From Stictocephala bisonia (lineage: Eukaryota > Arthropoda > Insecta > Hemiptera > Membracidae), in contig JAQJVL010000151.1 of NCBI GenBank assembly GCA_035578905.1, positions 1,573,001-1,637,000 of the forward strand: 64,000 nt of DNA. Reading direction: 5' to 3'. Below the pieces are notes generated by a model. That model saw only the letters and a program-made list of their open reading frames with translations. It searched no databases and was not told where the DNA came from. Positions 23,363 to 36,957 of this stretch are shown here, piece by piece; the first letter of the stretch is position 1, and every line of letters begins with the position of its first letter. The position numbers were made by a program, and so were the translations under genes.

Positions 23363-25810
23363 GTTTGAGTTACAAACTAAGGCGAGTATTACTTAGAGAA
23401 TGGCTTTAATTAATAGCCTAATGAGAAATAAACAGCTAGTGGTTAACAGTCGATTGATTTTAAGATTAGTTCATGACTCTGATTGGGATCGAACTGATGG
23501 CCTTAGCATATCAAGTTAGCTTTAATTAACTATGCTTAAAGAAGCATTGCAATAAAGTTTATGAGATTGCAAAATGTTTCATTTCATCTTATTTCCCTTT
23601 TCTTAATTAAGATAAAATTAATTCTATTCAACCATTCAATATCTAAAAACATGAATTCTAGGGTTAGTTTAGTTCGCTTTTTTCAGTTATTTACTGATGA
23701 TAATCTTAACAAAGCAAAGATGTTAGTATGAACTTAAAGTTCAAATATATTTAGATATATCTTAAAGAGATTAGACTTATAACTAAACATTTGTTACTCC
23801 TAGCCTGAGGAGTATAAATTCCTTATTTAACTATTTAGCTAAGCCCATTCTGGCTTTTAAAAATAAAAATTCTATTTCTGAAAATTAAAAGTAAAATATT
23901 TAGTTATAAGTTTGTAAAAAGTTTTCAAGTAGAAGACTTATTTTAATAGAAACGCGTAGTGGAAACCATTTAAACAACAAATGCATGTATTCCGCATGGA
24001 TTGTTTTGTAAGAGTATGTGTTACTGTTAATTTAAAAGGCTATGTAACATTGGAGAAGATGTTGCAGCATGGCGTTTCTAAATGAACCGAGTGTTGTAAA
24101 GATGGCCAGGGGTCGAGTAAATTCAGTTAGTTAGGAGTAAGAGGGTTGTGGGAGACAGTTGGGGGTCAGTAATGTGGGCATTTATTGGCTAGCAGGAGAG
24201 AAATGGGTTCATAAACTTCGGAAGGGGTTCTTCTTATCGTTTGTTGCTACAGAAAAGTTATTTATAAAAACTATTTATTTATTCTAAGATAAAAATTAAG
24301 AAATTTTTCCATGGCTACAAATTAAAATTTCTATTATTTAAATGATAAAATTATATTTTATATATATGAACTGTATAATGTTTCTTTTTCTTTGATTAAT
24401 TTTAAACAATAAGTTTAAAATTAATCAAATTATTATGCTGAAATTATACTTTCCGGTACACCAAACTTAACTGTGAATCTGAATCTGCTCACCCAGTTCA
24501 ATTAACTTTGTTCGTTCTACAATGATTTTTGACGTTATACATTTAATTTATTTGTACATTTCCGATAGACTTTGGCCAATTGGATGTAATAAATTTCGTA
24601 ACTACCCTGATGTGTAATGTGGGGTATAACTTTCTGTGCCGTCTAAGAAACTCCTCAATTTCAAATCCTTATTTCTAGGGATCTCTTACCACCGTGTAAA
24701 CAATATACAGTAACGGTACTTCCATTGCTCCACTGTGGAGACTGCGATGCTAGCGCTCCAAGTAGCCAGCCAGCACAACTACCACATTACCTTTGTATTT
24801 CTATGTGTCTTTTCTAATAACAATATGAAAAGTGCCATGACATCATTATTATAGACTTTTACTAATCACAGATAAATAGTGCAGAAATACGCGATACTGT
24901 CCTTCCACCGCTAGGGGTGCTAGCGTCGTCCTTTGCCAATTTTTAACGGAATTTCGCGACTGTATGTTATTAGGCTGTGGAATTGCCCTTGATTATATTA
25001 TTAGTTACTAATAAATATTTTAACTAATGGAATGTTTTTCCAGCAACTAGTTAGACCAGTCTATGCCACTAATAGGCCTACTGGTTTAGACATGGTTACA
25101 TTTACATGGGGAAACACTAGCGCTCCACCACTGAACCTCAAAACAGCTGATAATTAGCGACAATAAATTTAGAATTAAATGTTACATCTATTACTTTGTT
25201 TATCAAATCATTGGTATTACGTGAAGACAAACAAACTAAAAAAAATGTTTCAACTTGTTTAATTGAATGTAATCAAAATCATTCAGCTCACAATTTTTGA
25301 TTTTTCAGGAACGTTATAGTAAAACATCCTTTATTCGACTTTAATAATTTCTAGCTACCCTAAAACGTAGGGGCCTAACGATATATATAGAAATCAGAAT
25401 AATAATTGAAGTAAATAAAATCTCATAAATAAATATGTGGCTCAAAACTGTGCGGGTTGAAGTCCCAGTCGTATAATGGAGCAGCTGGGGCGAAGTATAT
25501 GAATATTTAACTCCAAACTAGGAGCAAAGTTGGCCCAAGTGTTCACTTTGAGTTTCGATGTCTAAAACTCTAAGCCGAATGTGGAATTCAATGAACGTTT
25601 ATTATAGCAATTTACTAAAGGTTTTCAATTTTTATGTACCTTAAGTTGAAAAATGTCAGTTCCATTTATAGAATCAATCATAGAGACTAATGTGTAATTT
25701 CAAAAGGCTGCTAGCAAAGTATGTGCTTAAGTGAATTTTTGTTGTAAATATTATATTTCAGCTATTTTCATACATGAAAATTTACTGAAAATATAAATTA
25801 TATAGTTGAT
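23363..25810. other. Intergenic, no supported gene
   Basis: No frame above background. A B-box-like CAGTTCGATCCC (minus, ~23490) may mark an old SINE piece. CTAGCGCTCCA-like words occur at ~24750 and ~25117. Confidence 0.45.
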
Positions 25811-25814
25811 CAAA

Positions 25815-26850
25815 TATTATTTTAATTATTTATTTTTTTACGATTTGGAGGGCCGGGCTTCCAAACTGGTAACGGCCACTAAGCCAAAAAGGCTTATTGT
25901 GCGCCCTCCTTTACAGGACTTCAAACCTCATCCAATCCAAGGTTCTTGGAGAACCTTGAGATTGCCTTGATGTTGTTTTCCTGTGCTACACCTTGGCCGC
26001 GTTCTAAAACGCCGCCCAAGGTGAGAGCCCGCTTCCTAGCTAGGGCCGGGCAGTGAAAGAGGATGTGCGGTCCAGACGTCTCCTCCTCCCCACATTTCCT
26101 ACACAAGGAGGATGGGGGTTGGGTACCCCATCTTGTTCATGTGTGCCCAAAACGTCCAGTGTCCAGTTATAAAACTAACCACCCTTCGGATTAATGATCT
26201 TACAAGAGAAAGGACTTCAGCCGTGTTGGAGTACGACGGCCCCAACAGGACCTCCTTTGCTTGCCTGTTACCTGGCGTTGTCTCCCAGGTCTCCAGGAAC
26301 TTGCCCATGTAGAGGCAACCCTCTTGGCGAGGCTACAGTTAACTCCGCATGCCAGCTCTGGGCCAACGAGACGTTGCCCAGTACCCCTGTGTGACCTGGC
26401 ACCCATGACAGGATTACCCTATTGGAACGCGCCAGCATTTTAAGAACCCCGTGACAGTCCCAAACTAGACTCGAGGTGAAGTCATAAGACGCAAGTGACC
26501 TTAGTGCCACTTGGCTGTCTGAGATAGATTGTTTTTCCCATAAGGCCCAAATCTATGTTTGACTGAGCACAGGCAGCTACGGCAGCCACTTCTGCCTGAA
26601 AACCTGTAGTCAGTTTGCCAACGCTACAACTGTGCTCAGTTTTTGACCTGGCACCATAGACCTCGTAACTAGACCCAAGGATGGTTCGTGAGCCATCTGT
26701 GTACCACGTGATCGCGTTCTTCTTCATTGCGATTGATTCACCTTGTTCCCAATCTTTTCTGTCGCCAATGACGACACGATAGGGCTTTTCAAAGTCTGTT
26801 TGTCTAGGCATCCTTTTCGAACACATCTCTTGAATATCACATGCTATTTA
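25815..26850 (-). mobile_element. 3' end of an I/R1-like non-LTR retrotransposon (RNase H plus C-terminal zinc knuckle)
   Basis: Minus-strand frames carry, in order, an RNase H domain start (AITWYTDGSRT, ~26710; GFQAEVAAVAACA), its later part in another frame (VALRSLASYDF, VILSWVPGHTGVLGN, ~26400), a C-terminal region (ETWETTPGNRQAKEVL; GHWTFWAHMNKMG) and a cysteine/histidine cluster C-x2-C-x~9-H-x4-C near 26100-26050. A non-coding 3' end runs to an A-rich TAAATAA tail near 25815. At least three frameshifts separate the pieces, so the copy is dead and 5'-truncated. The order RT-RNase H-CCHC is typical of I/R1-group LINEs in insects. Confidence 0.8.
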
Positions 26851-28500
26851 AAAAGTATCAAAACAAACAGATTTATAATAAGAGAAATATAGTACATTTT
26901 AAAAATTGTTATGTGTAGTCTAATATATACAAAATATGAATAACATTACAACAAATACAAACCGGGAACAATTCAATGAAAGCTGTAGAGAGTTTCTAAC
27001 TTTATAAATTGTGCGACAGAAAAAGTCTAATCTCTATTTTTAATTTATTTCATGTCTGTACAGTTTAAAGACGCTTGTTGGGTCTTTACTCCAAAGTCGG
27101 ATAAAGATTACATATCCAATATTATTTTAGTTTCTACCAAGAATCTTCCTCATCAGTAATAATATCAAAAGTGTAAAACCCATACTTTTTCAACACTTTT
27201 AGATCCTTCACAGTGTCATTCAACTTAGTGAAACTAATATTTTAGGGTCATTTTTCTAAACTTAAAACTCATTCGTAGTTGTAATAAATATTCATGATTA
27301 TTATTCATTATAACATACATTAATTATTTATTAATATAATAGCAGGAGCTATTAGGATTATTTTTAAAGCTTATTCAACTAACGTGATCTCGTTCTTAAT
27401 CAAATAGATTGTAATATTAATCTTACAACGATTCTTCCCACTAACTGTCAATAATCAAGTCAAGGTCTCCCATTCATTGTCTCCTGGCAGTGTTGGTTAG
27501 GTTGATAGTTGAAAGTAAGTATATGTGAGATAAGACACTACTATTGGGAAGTTCTATCTGTGTATTCAATAACCTCATAATTTTCACTATTATATTTCAT
27601 AATGTATTTCTTATAACATTTCTGCGTTACCTCTTCTGTCTACAAATATTGGACGTGTTAATATATATGACAAGAATATAATTTTTTATAATAAATAAAA
27701 CAATGAGTAAGAGTGAAAAGAAAAATTTTTTTCTGAATACTGTTAGTTGTTTTATGAAGGTTTAAATACCCTTTTTTGTCTCATTACATTACATTGTTGT
27801 CGCTAAAAGTTTTACAATACACGTCAGATTTATATTTTTAACAAACTGATGCAAATACTTATAAAACTGGAAGTTTTTAAATATTTTAAAAATTTAAAGC
27901 AGCCATAATAAGTAGTCTGCAACATAAATACACTTAAGTACAAATACATGTAGTAACCAACAACACAATTGCACCACTTAAGTAGTCAACAACCCAAGTA
28001 CGCTTAAGTAGCCTACAGTAAAAATACATTTAATACAACTCAAATACACTTGAGCATCATATAACACCAAGCACACTGTAGGGGTGTAATACACTTAAGT
28101 GGCCTACAACATTAATATAATTAAATTCTATATTGCATAAATTCAGTTATTTACTTGTATGTATCATGTTGATATAAAACAAGTTTTATACGTAGACTAC
28201 TTTTTTTACAACATATGTTTATGTAGAAATAGGTATTTAAAATGTACATACGCAAATAAACTTTTAAGATATACAAATGCCACACAACCTTGGTGTTATG
28301 TTTAATATACTAAGACATAAGATTCCATTTAAATACATTTAGTACATAGGAATTGTCAATAATACAGTCAATTAAAGAAAATAAAATTATTTACAATATA
28401 TCAATGGTATGGACATAATTCTAATAATTATAGCTAGTTATCATATTATTTAAGTTAAATTAGTGACCCCACCTCAGCATTGAGGAATTTGTCAATTGAA
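26851..28500. other. Intergenic AT-rich sequence
   Basis: No gene. The stretch 27915-28110 has loose repeats of CACTTAAGTA/ACACTTAAGT words, a degenerate short repeat. Confidence 0.5.
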
Positions 28501-28512
28501 TAATAAGAATTA

Positions 28513-29035
28513 TCACACAACAGCCTCTTGACCTTTTTTTTTTAATGTTTGATAAAATTTTATATTTTTACTATTCATACACAACTTATTCATTATTTTA
28601 CAAGTTCTATAATAAGTTGATCGTTGAAATTTACTGGTTGTGTGAAGTGGATATGTTATGAAATTCTGCCTCGTATTATGATTTAAATTATAAGGATTTT
28701 TAAATTTATTACTGTTTTTAACAAAATATTTACACATTTCAAAAATATATAAGCTTGGAAGTGTTAGAATTTTATCAGAAATAAAAAAAGGTCTGTAATG
28801 AGATCTGAATGGTTTTCTGAATAATATCCTTATTGCTTTCTTTTGAATTTTAAAAATCCGGCCAAAACTATCTGCTCCCGTGCTGCCCCAATCCATAGCC
28901 AATTAAACTTTGAAAATTTGAAAAATATACGGTTTTCATAACATTATCAGAAACACAATTTGAAAGAACTTTCAAAGAAGAACAAACAGAATTTAGTCTT
29001 TTAGCTAAACAATTATGTGCGTTGACTATATTTTA
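28513..29035 (-). mobile_element. Jockey/CR1-like LINE reverse-transcriptase C-terminal fragment
   Basis: The minus frame 28902-28513 reads WGSTGADSFGRIFKIQKKAIRI ... RPFFISDKILTLPSLYIFEMCKYF, the classic C-terminal thumb region of jockey/CR1-type reverse transcriptases. Just upstream in another frame (to ~29035) is NCLAKRLNSVCSSLKVLS...VYFSNFQSLIGYGL, the preceding segment of the same protein, so one frameshift separates them near 28905. It is 5'-truncated, with no catalytic motif in the window. Confidence 0.8.
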
Positions 29036-30098
29036 CTCATTTTACATCAACAAAGTTGATTACGAACGCTTTTATTACGTGTTGATTTAGTTTATTGATT
29101 TATGACCGGTCAGATTATGACTTTGCTCCTTGTTACTAATGGAATGCATCCTTTTTATAAGTACTAAACAGAAAAAATAGAGAGGAAATTCCTAAATTTC
29201 AATATATTTGTAATCAAATTGACATTGAACTCTACTCAAACGCAATTAAAAAATAAGATCTTATAAACTTTATAAATAGTATATATAAGAAATTTCACAT
29301 TATAAAAGTTTTTTCTTGTCCTAAACATTTTAAAAATGTCTCACCTTTATCGCAGGTTAAAGTAATTAAAGCATAAAGCTTGTTGGAAAATAAGAACGAA
29401 CCCCGAGTATGAGTTAAGGCATTCAGTGCAATTTGATGGAACATTTTAATGAACGCCATATTTGTTGAAGTGGATTATCAGCTGAAAGAGCCTTGTTTTC
29501 CGACATTGTTGGAAAAAACATAAAGCTTTGTTTAACTAGTAAAGGGGCGCCGATTAAGTTTTATTTACACCAAAGTAAATCCCGATTTGTGTTATGGCAA
29601 TGAACCTTTATGCAGCAATAACTTATATTTACTTTTTATTTTACCTCTCAAAACCCTATATATTATGAAATAAACATCACAACAGTAATTGCTTTTTGAG
29701 AGTGATGAAAATTTAAATATAAGTAAATACATAATGAAATGAACTAAAAACTGTACTTTTATACTCTAAAAATGAACAAAACTACTGTACAGACTACTTA
29801 ATGAACATAAATTCAATGATTAATGAATTGAAAAGTTTAAACTAAGAAATTACAGTTACCTCAACAACAAAAACTCTTTAGTTATACCAGAATAATCATG
29901 ATTCATACTATGCTTTAGTCATGAAATATTCTGTAAATTGGTGCATTACTCGTTCGCAAAATTTATATTTCCTTTCTTGAAATTTTTAAAAAGTATTATT
30001 TTATAAAATATAGCATACTTTAAATAGTGTTACTTAAGCATGAATCTGTTTAATGTAATTATTTACTGGTCTGACTATATTTTTTTTTGTAAAAAAAA
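29036..30098. other. AT-rich intergenic sequence
   Basis: Nothing coding recognised. Confidence 0.5.
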
Positions 30099-30101
30099 AT
30101 A

Positions 30102-30157
<56 letters not shown>
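30099..30157. repeat. (TA)n microsatellite
   Basis: TA run with flanking A/T runs. Confidence 0.9.
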
Positions 30158-30300
30158 ACAAAAGTCGATGTTTATTACACATTTTATAATGAAAATTTCT
30201 TTTAATTTTCTATATTAATGATTTTTGTGTTATTTCAATTTGACTTATAATCATATTTTCTGCAAATAATAATTATTCATTGTTTGCATGGTCTTACTAC

Positions 30301-31372
30301 CCACTCACATTGCAGATAAAACGACCTTTACGTGTCCATCCATTGACACTGCAGATAAAACAACCTTTACGTGTCCACCCATTGACCCTGCAGATAAAAC
30401 AACCTTTACGTGTCCACCCATTGACACTGCAGATAAAACAACCTTTACGTGTCCACCCATTGACACTGCAGATAAAACAACCTTTACGTGTCTACCCATT
30501 TACACTGCAGATAAAACAACCTTTACGTGTCTACCCATTGAAACTGCAGATAAAACAACCTTTACGTGTCTACCCATTGACACTGCAGATAAAACAACCT
30601 TTACGTGTCCACCCATTGACACTGCAGATAAAACGACCTTTACGTGTCCACCCACTGACACTGTAGATAAAACAACCTTTACGTATCTACCCATTGACAC
30701 TGCAGATAAAACAACCTTTACGTGTCTACCCATTGACACTGCAGATAAAACAACCTTTACGTGTCTACCCATTGACACTGCAGATAAAACAACCTTTACG
30801 TGTCTACCCATTGACACTGCAGATAAAACAACCTTTACGTGTCTACCCATTGACACTGCAGATAAAACAACCTTTACGTGTCCACCCATTGACACTGTAG
30901 ATAAAACGACCTTTACGTGTCTACCCATTGACACTGCAGATAAAACAACCTTTACGTGTCCACCCATTGACACTGCAGATAAAACAACCTTTACGTGTCT
31001 ACCCATTGACACTGCAGATAAAACAACCTTTACGTGTCCACCCATTGACACTGCAGATAAAACGACCTTTACGTGTCTACCCATTGACACTGCAGATAAA
31101 ACAACCTTTACGTGTCCACCCATTGACACTGCAGATAAAACAACCTTTACGTGTCTACCCATTGACACTGCAGATAAAACAACCTTTACGTGTCTACCCA
31201 TTGACACTGCAGATAAAACAACCTTTACGTGTCTACCCATTGACACTGTAGATAAAACGACCTTTAAGTGTCCACCTCACTCACACTACATATAGTACGA
31301 CCTTTAAGTGTCCACCTCACTCACACTACAGATAGTACGACCTTTACGTGTCCATCCACCTACACTACAGCC
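30301..31372. repeat. 39-bp minisatellite, 25 copies plus ~3 decayed units
   Basis: GCAGATAAAACAACCTTTAC recurs at exactly 39-bp spacing from 30312 to 31248, followed by degraded ~40-bp units to 31372. 39 bp is 13 codons, and the unit is stop-free in several frames. This opens 335 codons on plus (TADKTTFTC repeats) and 248 codons on minus (HVKVVLSAVSMG repeats). Nothing indicates expression; no codon-position bias distinguishes a frame, so it is annotated as a satellite. Confidence 0.95.
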
Positions 31373-32865
31373 AGTGGACCACAGAAATCGCAGGAGTAGC
31401 AAAAGAGTGCTTTTAAAACGATTTAAATTATTATAATCATTTCTTTACTATCACCGACATTTACAACATACTACAGTGCAATAAGTATCAATTACCTCTT
31501 TCTACAAAAAATGTGAAATGTACAATAGCCATCTAAAACATTATTAATATTAAAACCTGTTATTGCAGATGAGTAATCCTTTGTGAATCGTTCTTGTCTG
31601 GGGATTATTATTCAATCTGCAAACCAAGCCACGTCACGTGATGTGACTTTTGCAATAAATCTGTTTGCAATGCAAATCTTTCGCAATAAATCTGATTTAC
31701 CGTTCCATCCATCCGAAAACTGATCATAAAACTGACTGATATGCTGAAATGACAACCATTCTCATACCATTGCAATCATCATGAATAAATGCGGACATAA
31801 TGAAAAATTATAATAGTTTATCACCAGTACAACTTAAAGCTGGTTTAAGAACGTAAAAATAACGAAACTACTAAATCCTAATTTAATCTGTAAGTAAATA
31901 TGCAACCGAACACTGTATAAACACCCCAGTGTATACTTACTCTTCTTTTAGAGTTATGGATAACGAGTATTTATGATTAACTCCCTTTTATCAGTTAATT
32001 AAATGAAAAATATTTAAATTTAATAAGTAACAATTTAATTTACTAAAAGAAAATCCTAAGCTAAAAATAATAACTAAAGAAAGTTATATGTTTAGTTAGT
32101 TACAAAAGATAACAGTTACAGATAGTTATTTTTACAATAAGTCAGATAACATTAGAATAAATATTCATACTTAACAATTAAAATTTATTACATTTGATGC
32201 AGGCGTTGTTATTACAAATTTATTTTAAGTATCGTAAGGTTCAACTTAAATTCTCAACATTTTAGGATCTTATAAATTAAATCCTCTACTGCAAAAAGGA
32301 AACATTTTATTGAAAATATTTATAAATCGTGATGAAGAGATTGCGCAGGTGGTAGGGACTCAGATGACTTCACCCAGTTTACTAAGCAATAATTACTTAA
32401 CTATTTGGTAAAAAACAGTTAAAAATTATGGTTGTAAGTTGCATTGTAAGGAATTGAAGACTGTCAATTGAATTAAGCGTATATTTTCTAGTCATATGTA
32501 TTAATATTATTATTTATGTATTAATACATAAAATTTTAACATATACTTAGATTTATTTAGTGTTCTTCATGACATTCCTGTTAAAAGCATGAAATGATGA
32601 TAATGGAGGTGGTAAAATGTAGATGACTTTTAAGTTATAAATTTCTTTCATAAGCAAGCATAACTGTACAGTTTATCAACTGCATTCATAAATAAAACAA
32701 TCTTGAATTTTCGTACAGTATTTTTGAGTATTTAGTAAATATAATTGTACTAAGCAGTAATAGTTAGTACATCTCTGTACATGTATTTGGGGTTGACATC
32801 GAAGGTTTATAGATTACTGTTTGGGGAGGAATGGTTAAATACAGTTAAAATTTAATAAGTACTAT
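31373..32865. other. AT-rich intergenic sequence
   Basis: No supported gene or element. Confidence 0.5.
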
Positions 32866-34535
32866 ACTCTCAAGGTGTTGAAAATGTAAAAGGGATGTAC
32901 TCTCAAGGTGTTGGAAATATATAAGGACCGTACTCTCAAGATGTTGGAAATGTATAAGGACTGTACTCTCAAGGTGTTGGAAATGTATAAGGACTGTAGT
33001 CTCAAGGTGTTGGAAATGTAAAAGGACGGTACTCTCAAGGTGTTGGAAATGTATAAGGACTGTACTCTCAAGGTATTGGAAATGTATAAGGACTGTACTC
33101 TCAAGGTGTTGGAAATGTATAAGGACTGTACTCTCAAGGTGTTGGAAATGTAAAAGGACTGTACTCTCAAGGTGTTGGAAATGTATAAGGACTGTACTCT
33201 CAAGGTGTTGGAAATGTAAAAGGACTGTACTCTCAAGGTATTGGAAATGTATAAGGGATGTACTCTCAAGGTGTTGGAAATGTAAAAGGACTGTACTCTC
33301 AAGGTATTGGAAATGTATAAGGGATGTACTCTCAAGGTGTTGGAAATGTATAAGGGATGTACTCTCAAGGTGTTGGAAATGTATAAGGGATGTAGTATCA
33401 AGGTGTTGGAAATGTATAAGGGATGTACTCTCAAGGTGTTGGAAATGTATAAGGGATGTACTCTCAAGGTGTTGGAAATGTATAAGGACTGTATCTCAAG
33501 GTATTGGAAATATATAAGGAATGTACTCTCAAGGTGTTGGAAATGTATAAGGGATGTACGCTCAAGGTGTTGGAAATGTATAAGGGATGTACTCTCAAGG
33601 TGTTGGAAATGTATAAGGACTGTACTCTCAAGGTGTTGGAAATGTATAAGGACTGTACTCTCAAGATATTGGAAATGTATAAGGTATGTACTCTCAAGGT
33701 GTTGGAAATGTATAAGGAATGTAGTATCAAGGTGTTGGAAATGTATAAGGGATGTAGTATCAAGGTGTTAGAAATGTATAAGGACTGTACTCTCAAGGTA
33801 TTGGAAATGTATAGGGACTGTACTCTCAAGGTATTGGAAATGTATAAGGAATGTACTCTCAAGGTGTTGGAAATGTATAAGGGATGTAGTATCAAGGTGT
33901 TGGAAATGTATAAGGACTGTACTCTCAAGGTATTGGAAATGTATAAGGACTGTACTCTCAAGGTATTGGAAATGTATAAGGACTGTACTCTCAAGGTGTT
34001 GGAAATGTATAAGGGATGTACTCTCAAGGTATTGGAAATGTATAAGGACTGTACTCTCAAGGTGTTGGAAATGTATAAGGACTGTAATCTCAAGATATTG
34101 GAAATGTGTAAGGGATATAGTTTCAAGGTGTTGAGAATGTATTCCAACTCTACTCTGAATATGTTGGAAATGTAAAAGGACTGTACTCTCAAGGTGTTGG
34201 AAATGTAGAAGGAATGTACTCTCAAGATGTTGAAAATGTATAAAGGATGTACTCTCAAGGTGTTGGAAATGTAGAAGGAATGTACCTCAAGATATTGAAA
34301 ATGTATAAGGACTGTACTCTTAAGATGTTTGAAATGTATAAGGGATGTACTCTCAAGATGTTGAAAATATAGAAGGAATGTGCTTTCAAGATATTGGAAA
34401 TGTATAATGGATGTGCTCTCAAGGTGTTGGAAATGGAGGAGGAATGTACTCTCAAGATATTGAAAATGTAGAAGGACTTTACTCTCAAGGTGTTGGAAAA
34501 TTATAAGGACTGTACTCCTAAGGTGTTTAAAATAT
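32866..34535. repeat. 33-bp minisatellite, ~50 copies
   Basis: Units contain GGTGTTGGAAATGTATAAGG followed by a variable ACTGTACTCTCAA part, at 33-bp spacing with occasional one-base indels that switch frame. 33 bp is 11 codons, so long frames appear on both strands (LEMYKDCTLKV on plus, LYISNTLRVQS on minus). Copies decay toward the right end (34090-34535). Confidence 0.95.
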
Positions 34536-35345
34536 AATAACATATGAAATTATGGATAAAAATGAATTTTTGGGCTGGAAGTTCTTTTAGAACCAAAACT
34601 TCAATACGAGCCAGACCTGGATAGATAAGTATTAAAGCAAAATGCCATTGGATGACTGATCACACAAAGTATCAAAACAATTAGTCTAGATACGTACTAA
34701 GTAGAATTTTAAAATATTTTCTCTCAAAGAGCTAAAATCAGGTAATTTTAAAGAAATCAACTGTTGCACAGTTGTAACACAAATATAAAATTTATGTGTC
34801 TATAACAATTTTGTAAAAAATGTTGTCCTTTATAAATTATTGTACAAATATATTGCTAATTATCCTGAAAGCTGTTCACGTAGTACAGCAGAACGCGAGT
34901 CCCCCAACTGTAATCACAGTAGTTGGGTGATCGACTTTATCAGCAGCTCTTTACTGATTGGATAATGACAAAAGAAGCAAATCGACGAATGGAGTCTTCC
35001 CTCAACATTCCCCTCACGTTCCTTGGATGTTCCTGTTGCTAAATAAGACTTGAATAAACAAGTCTTGCGTTTAATGAAAAATTTCCTTCAATTATAGTTG
35101 TGTAATATATGGTTTTATTAAGTAGATAAAATTCTCAGAATTTAAGAAAGGATTATGACATCAAAGTATATAAGTAAACGCAAAAATGTCTATGTATATT
35201 CGGAAAAAGAAAATTTATAATGTATAAACAGTATATTTATAAAATATGGTATAATTGTTCAATCTGATTCAGATTATTTCTGCCTGTTTTATGTAAATTA
35301 TAAACATGTGTCAAAAATATATTATTCTTAAACTATGTTATTAAA
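34536..35345. other. Intergenic sequence
   Basis: No recognised gene. Confidence 0.5.
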
Positions 35346-36135
35346 AATCTAGGCCTACTTCCAATCCATAAGAAGGTACGGACTTATTCTTTGGGGTAAT
35401 TGTAGCACAACTAATGAAATCCTCATCCTTCAAAAAAAAGGCAATCCGAACAATGACAAAATCAAATAGTTTAGAGCACTGTAAGCCTCTTCATAAGCAC
35501 TGGGATTCAGACGGTTTTTAATTTATACTTGTATGACATAATGTAATACATTCTAAACTATCCAGAGTCTTTACATTTCAATGAAACTTGTAAATATTAA
35601 ATTCGTAACAACAACAGGGCTGTGATTGGTTTCCACAAACTGAATAAGAGCTTATCCAGCCACACTGTAATAAGCATTAAAATATATAATAAACTTGTCA
35701 CTTTAGTTCAAAAATATCAACCCAAAGCTTCCTTGAAAAAATTGTATTACTGGCTAGTTAGAATTACCCATTTTATTCAACTGACGATTTTTTTAGTTTT
35801 CATTTAGTTGAATTTTAAGTACTATATATGCATTAGCTCATGCTTACCCCAGATAACAGAGGTGTTTAGTGGAAATGTACTGAGGCTCCCTTCCCCTGGT
35901 TAACCTGAAGTGTAATCGAAACAAAAGATAAATATTACAAAAAGTTAGTTTCCCATATTTACCAATATTTTACAGATATTTTGCTAACCCTATTTAATAT
36001 TTTAATATGTTATGCATTTATTTTATGTTAGGTTAAATTATATTCAGAATGACTTCGCAATATATAGCTGCAATTATGACTTTGTCAATGCTGTAAAGTT
36101 TGATGGCAATAAAGGATTATTATTATTATTTATCA
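35346..36135 (+). mobile_element. Jockey/CR1-like LINE 3' end with (ATT)n tail
   Basis: Plus frames read IRRYGLILWGNCSTTNEILILQ, then after a frame change AIRTMT, and later a tail (SIKIYNKLVTL, KASLKKLYYWLV) matching the extreme C-terminus of jockey/CR1-type reverse transcriptases. The 3' region ends GGCAATAAAGGATTATTATT with several ATT repeats near 36110-36135, a typical LINE 3' terminus. Stops and frameshifts show a dead, 5'-truncated copy. It is the same broad clade as 28513-29035 but opposite in orientation. Confidence 0.75.
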
Positions 36136-36330
36136 TCACATTTTATTACATTGTGTGTTAATCGTAAAAGATAATAGTGTATATTCATTGACGTTTTTAT
36201 AAATTGTTTTATGTTTACATACTGATTAATAATTCACATTAGGTCTATTTAATATGACTTAAGTGCTGATAAAAATTTCTAAACAAATGTGGCACATCCG
36301 AATATACTAAAATATTTGTTCTATTAATTT

Positions 36331-36441
36331 GCCAGCCGGCTCAGGTGGCCAAGGTTTATCGATCAATAAGTCAATCAAGTCATTGACATTGAATAAGGTT
36401 GACGCACAGGCCTGCAGACCCATTTAAACTGGCGAGTGAAG
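36331..36441 (+). mobile_element. tRNA-derived SINE, internally deleted copy
   Basis: The start GCCGGCTCAGGTGGCCAAGG resembles the A-box region, and the 3' body (TTGAATAAGGTTGACGCACA ... GCAGACCCAT ... ACTGGCGAGTGAA) matches the SINE at 47556-47703. The B-box segment is missing. Confidence 0.6.
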
Positions 36442-36957
36442 TTAAAAAAATTATATAATTTATTTTATATGTCAGTAACAACAAACATTTAGGCAGGTTA
36501 GTTCAGTTGGAGTAGTTTATTTTTTATTGTATTTCTTAATATTTGTAATAAGACTTAAGGATAGAACAGTAAAGACTTACTATACGGATAGAAACAAATG
36601 CTCAAATACAAGTTCATACCTTATGACTGTTAATAAAACAAAATTATACAGTGGAAAAATTATGAAAGTACTACAAACTTACGATGATAAAATATAGATA
36701 AATGCTAATCTTTTTGCTAATAAAGAAGAAAAATAATAATACTAGAGAGAATTATGTCATGACTTTAAGTCGCTATTATTTTAACATTTATAGGGAAAAC
36801 AAAGGAAAAATAAAACTATTTTTAAAAAATTTGATTCATTATAGTCAGTCACCAAAGTTTTTAGTCTAGAGAACGTCAAGTCTCTTTAAAGTAATTAACT
36901 TTCGGTGAATTTTCTCAAATTGAATAATTAAATAAACTTAATTAATAGGTTCCTATA

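Noticed and set aside
23465..23520. tRNA or SINE on the minus strand (CAGTTCGATCCC B-box-like)
   Set aside because: No convincing A-box and no shared body with the other SINEs.
30288..31295. 335-codon plus-strand ORF of TADKTTFTC repeats (and its 248-codon minus counterpart)
   Set aside because: Created by a 39-bp stop-free tandem unit. Open on both strands, with no start context, splice signal or codon bias.
32862..34543. Long ORFs in the 33-bp array on both strands
   Set aside because: 33-bp unit with no stop. One-base indels split the frames and no domain is present.
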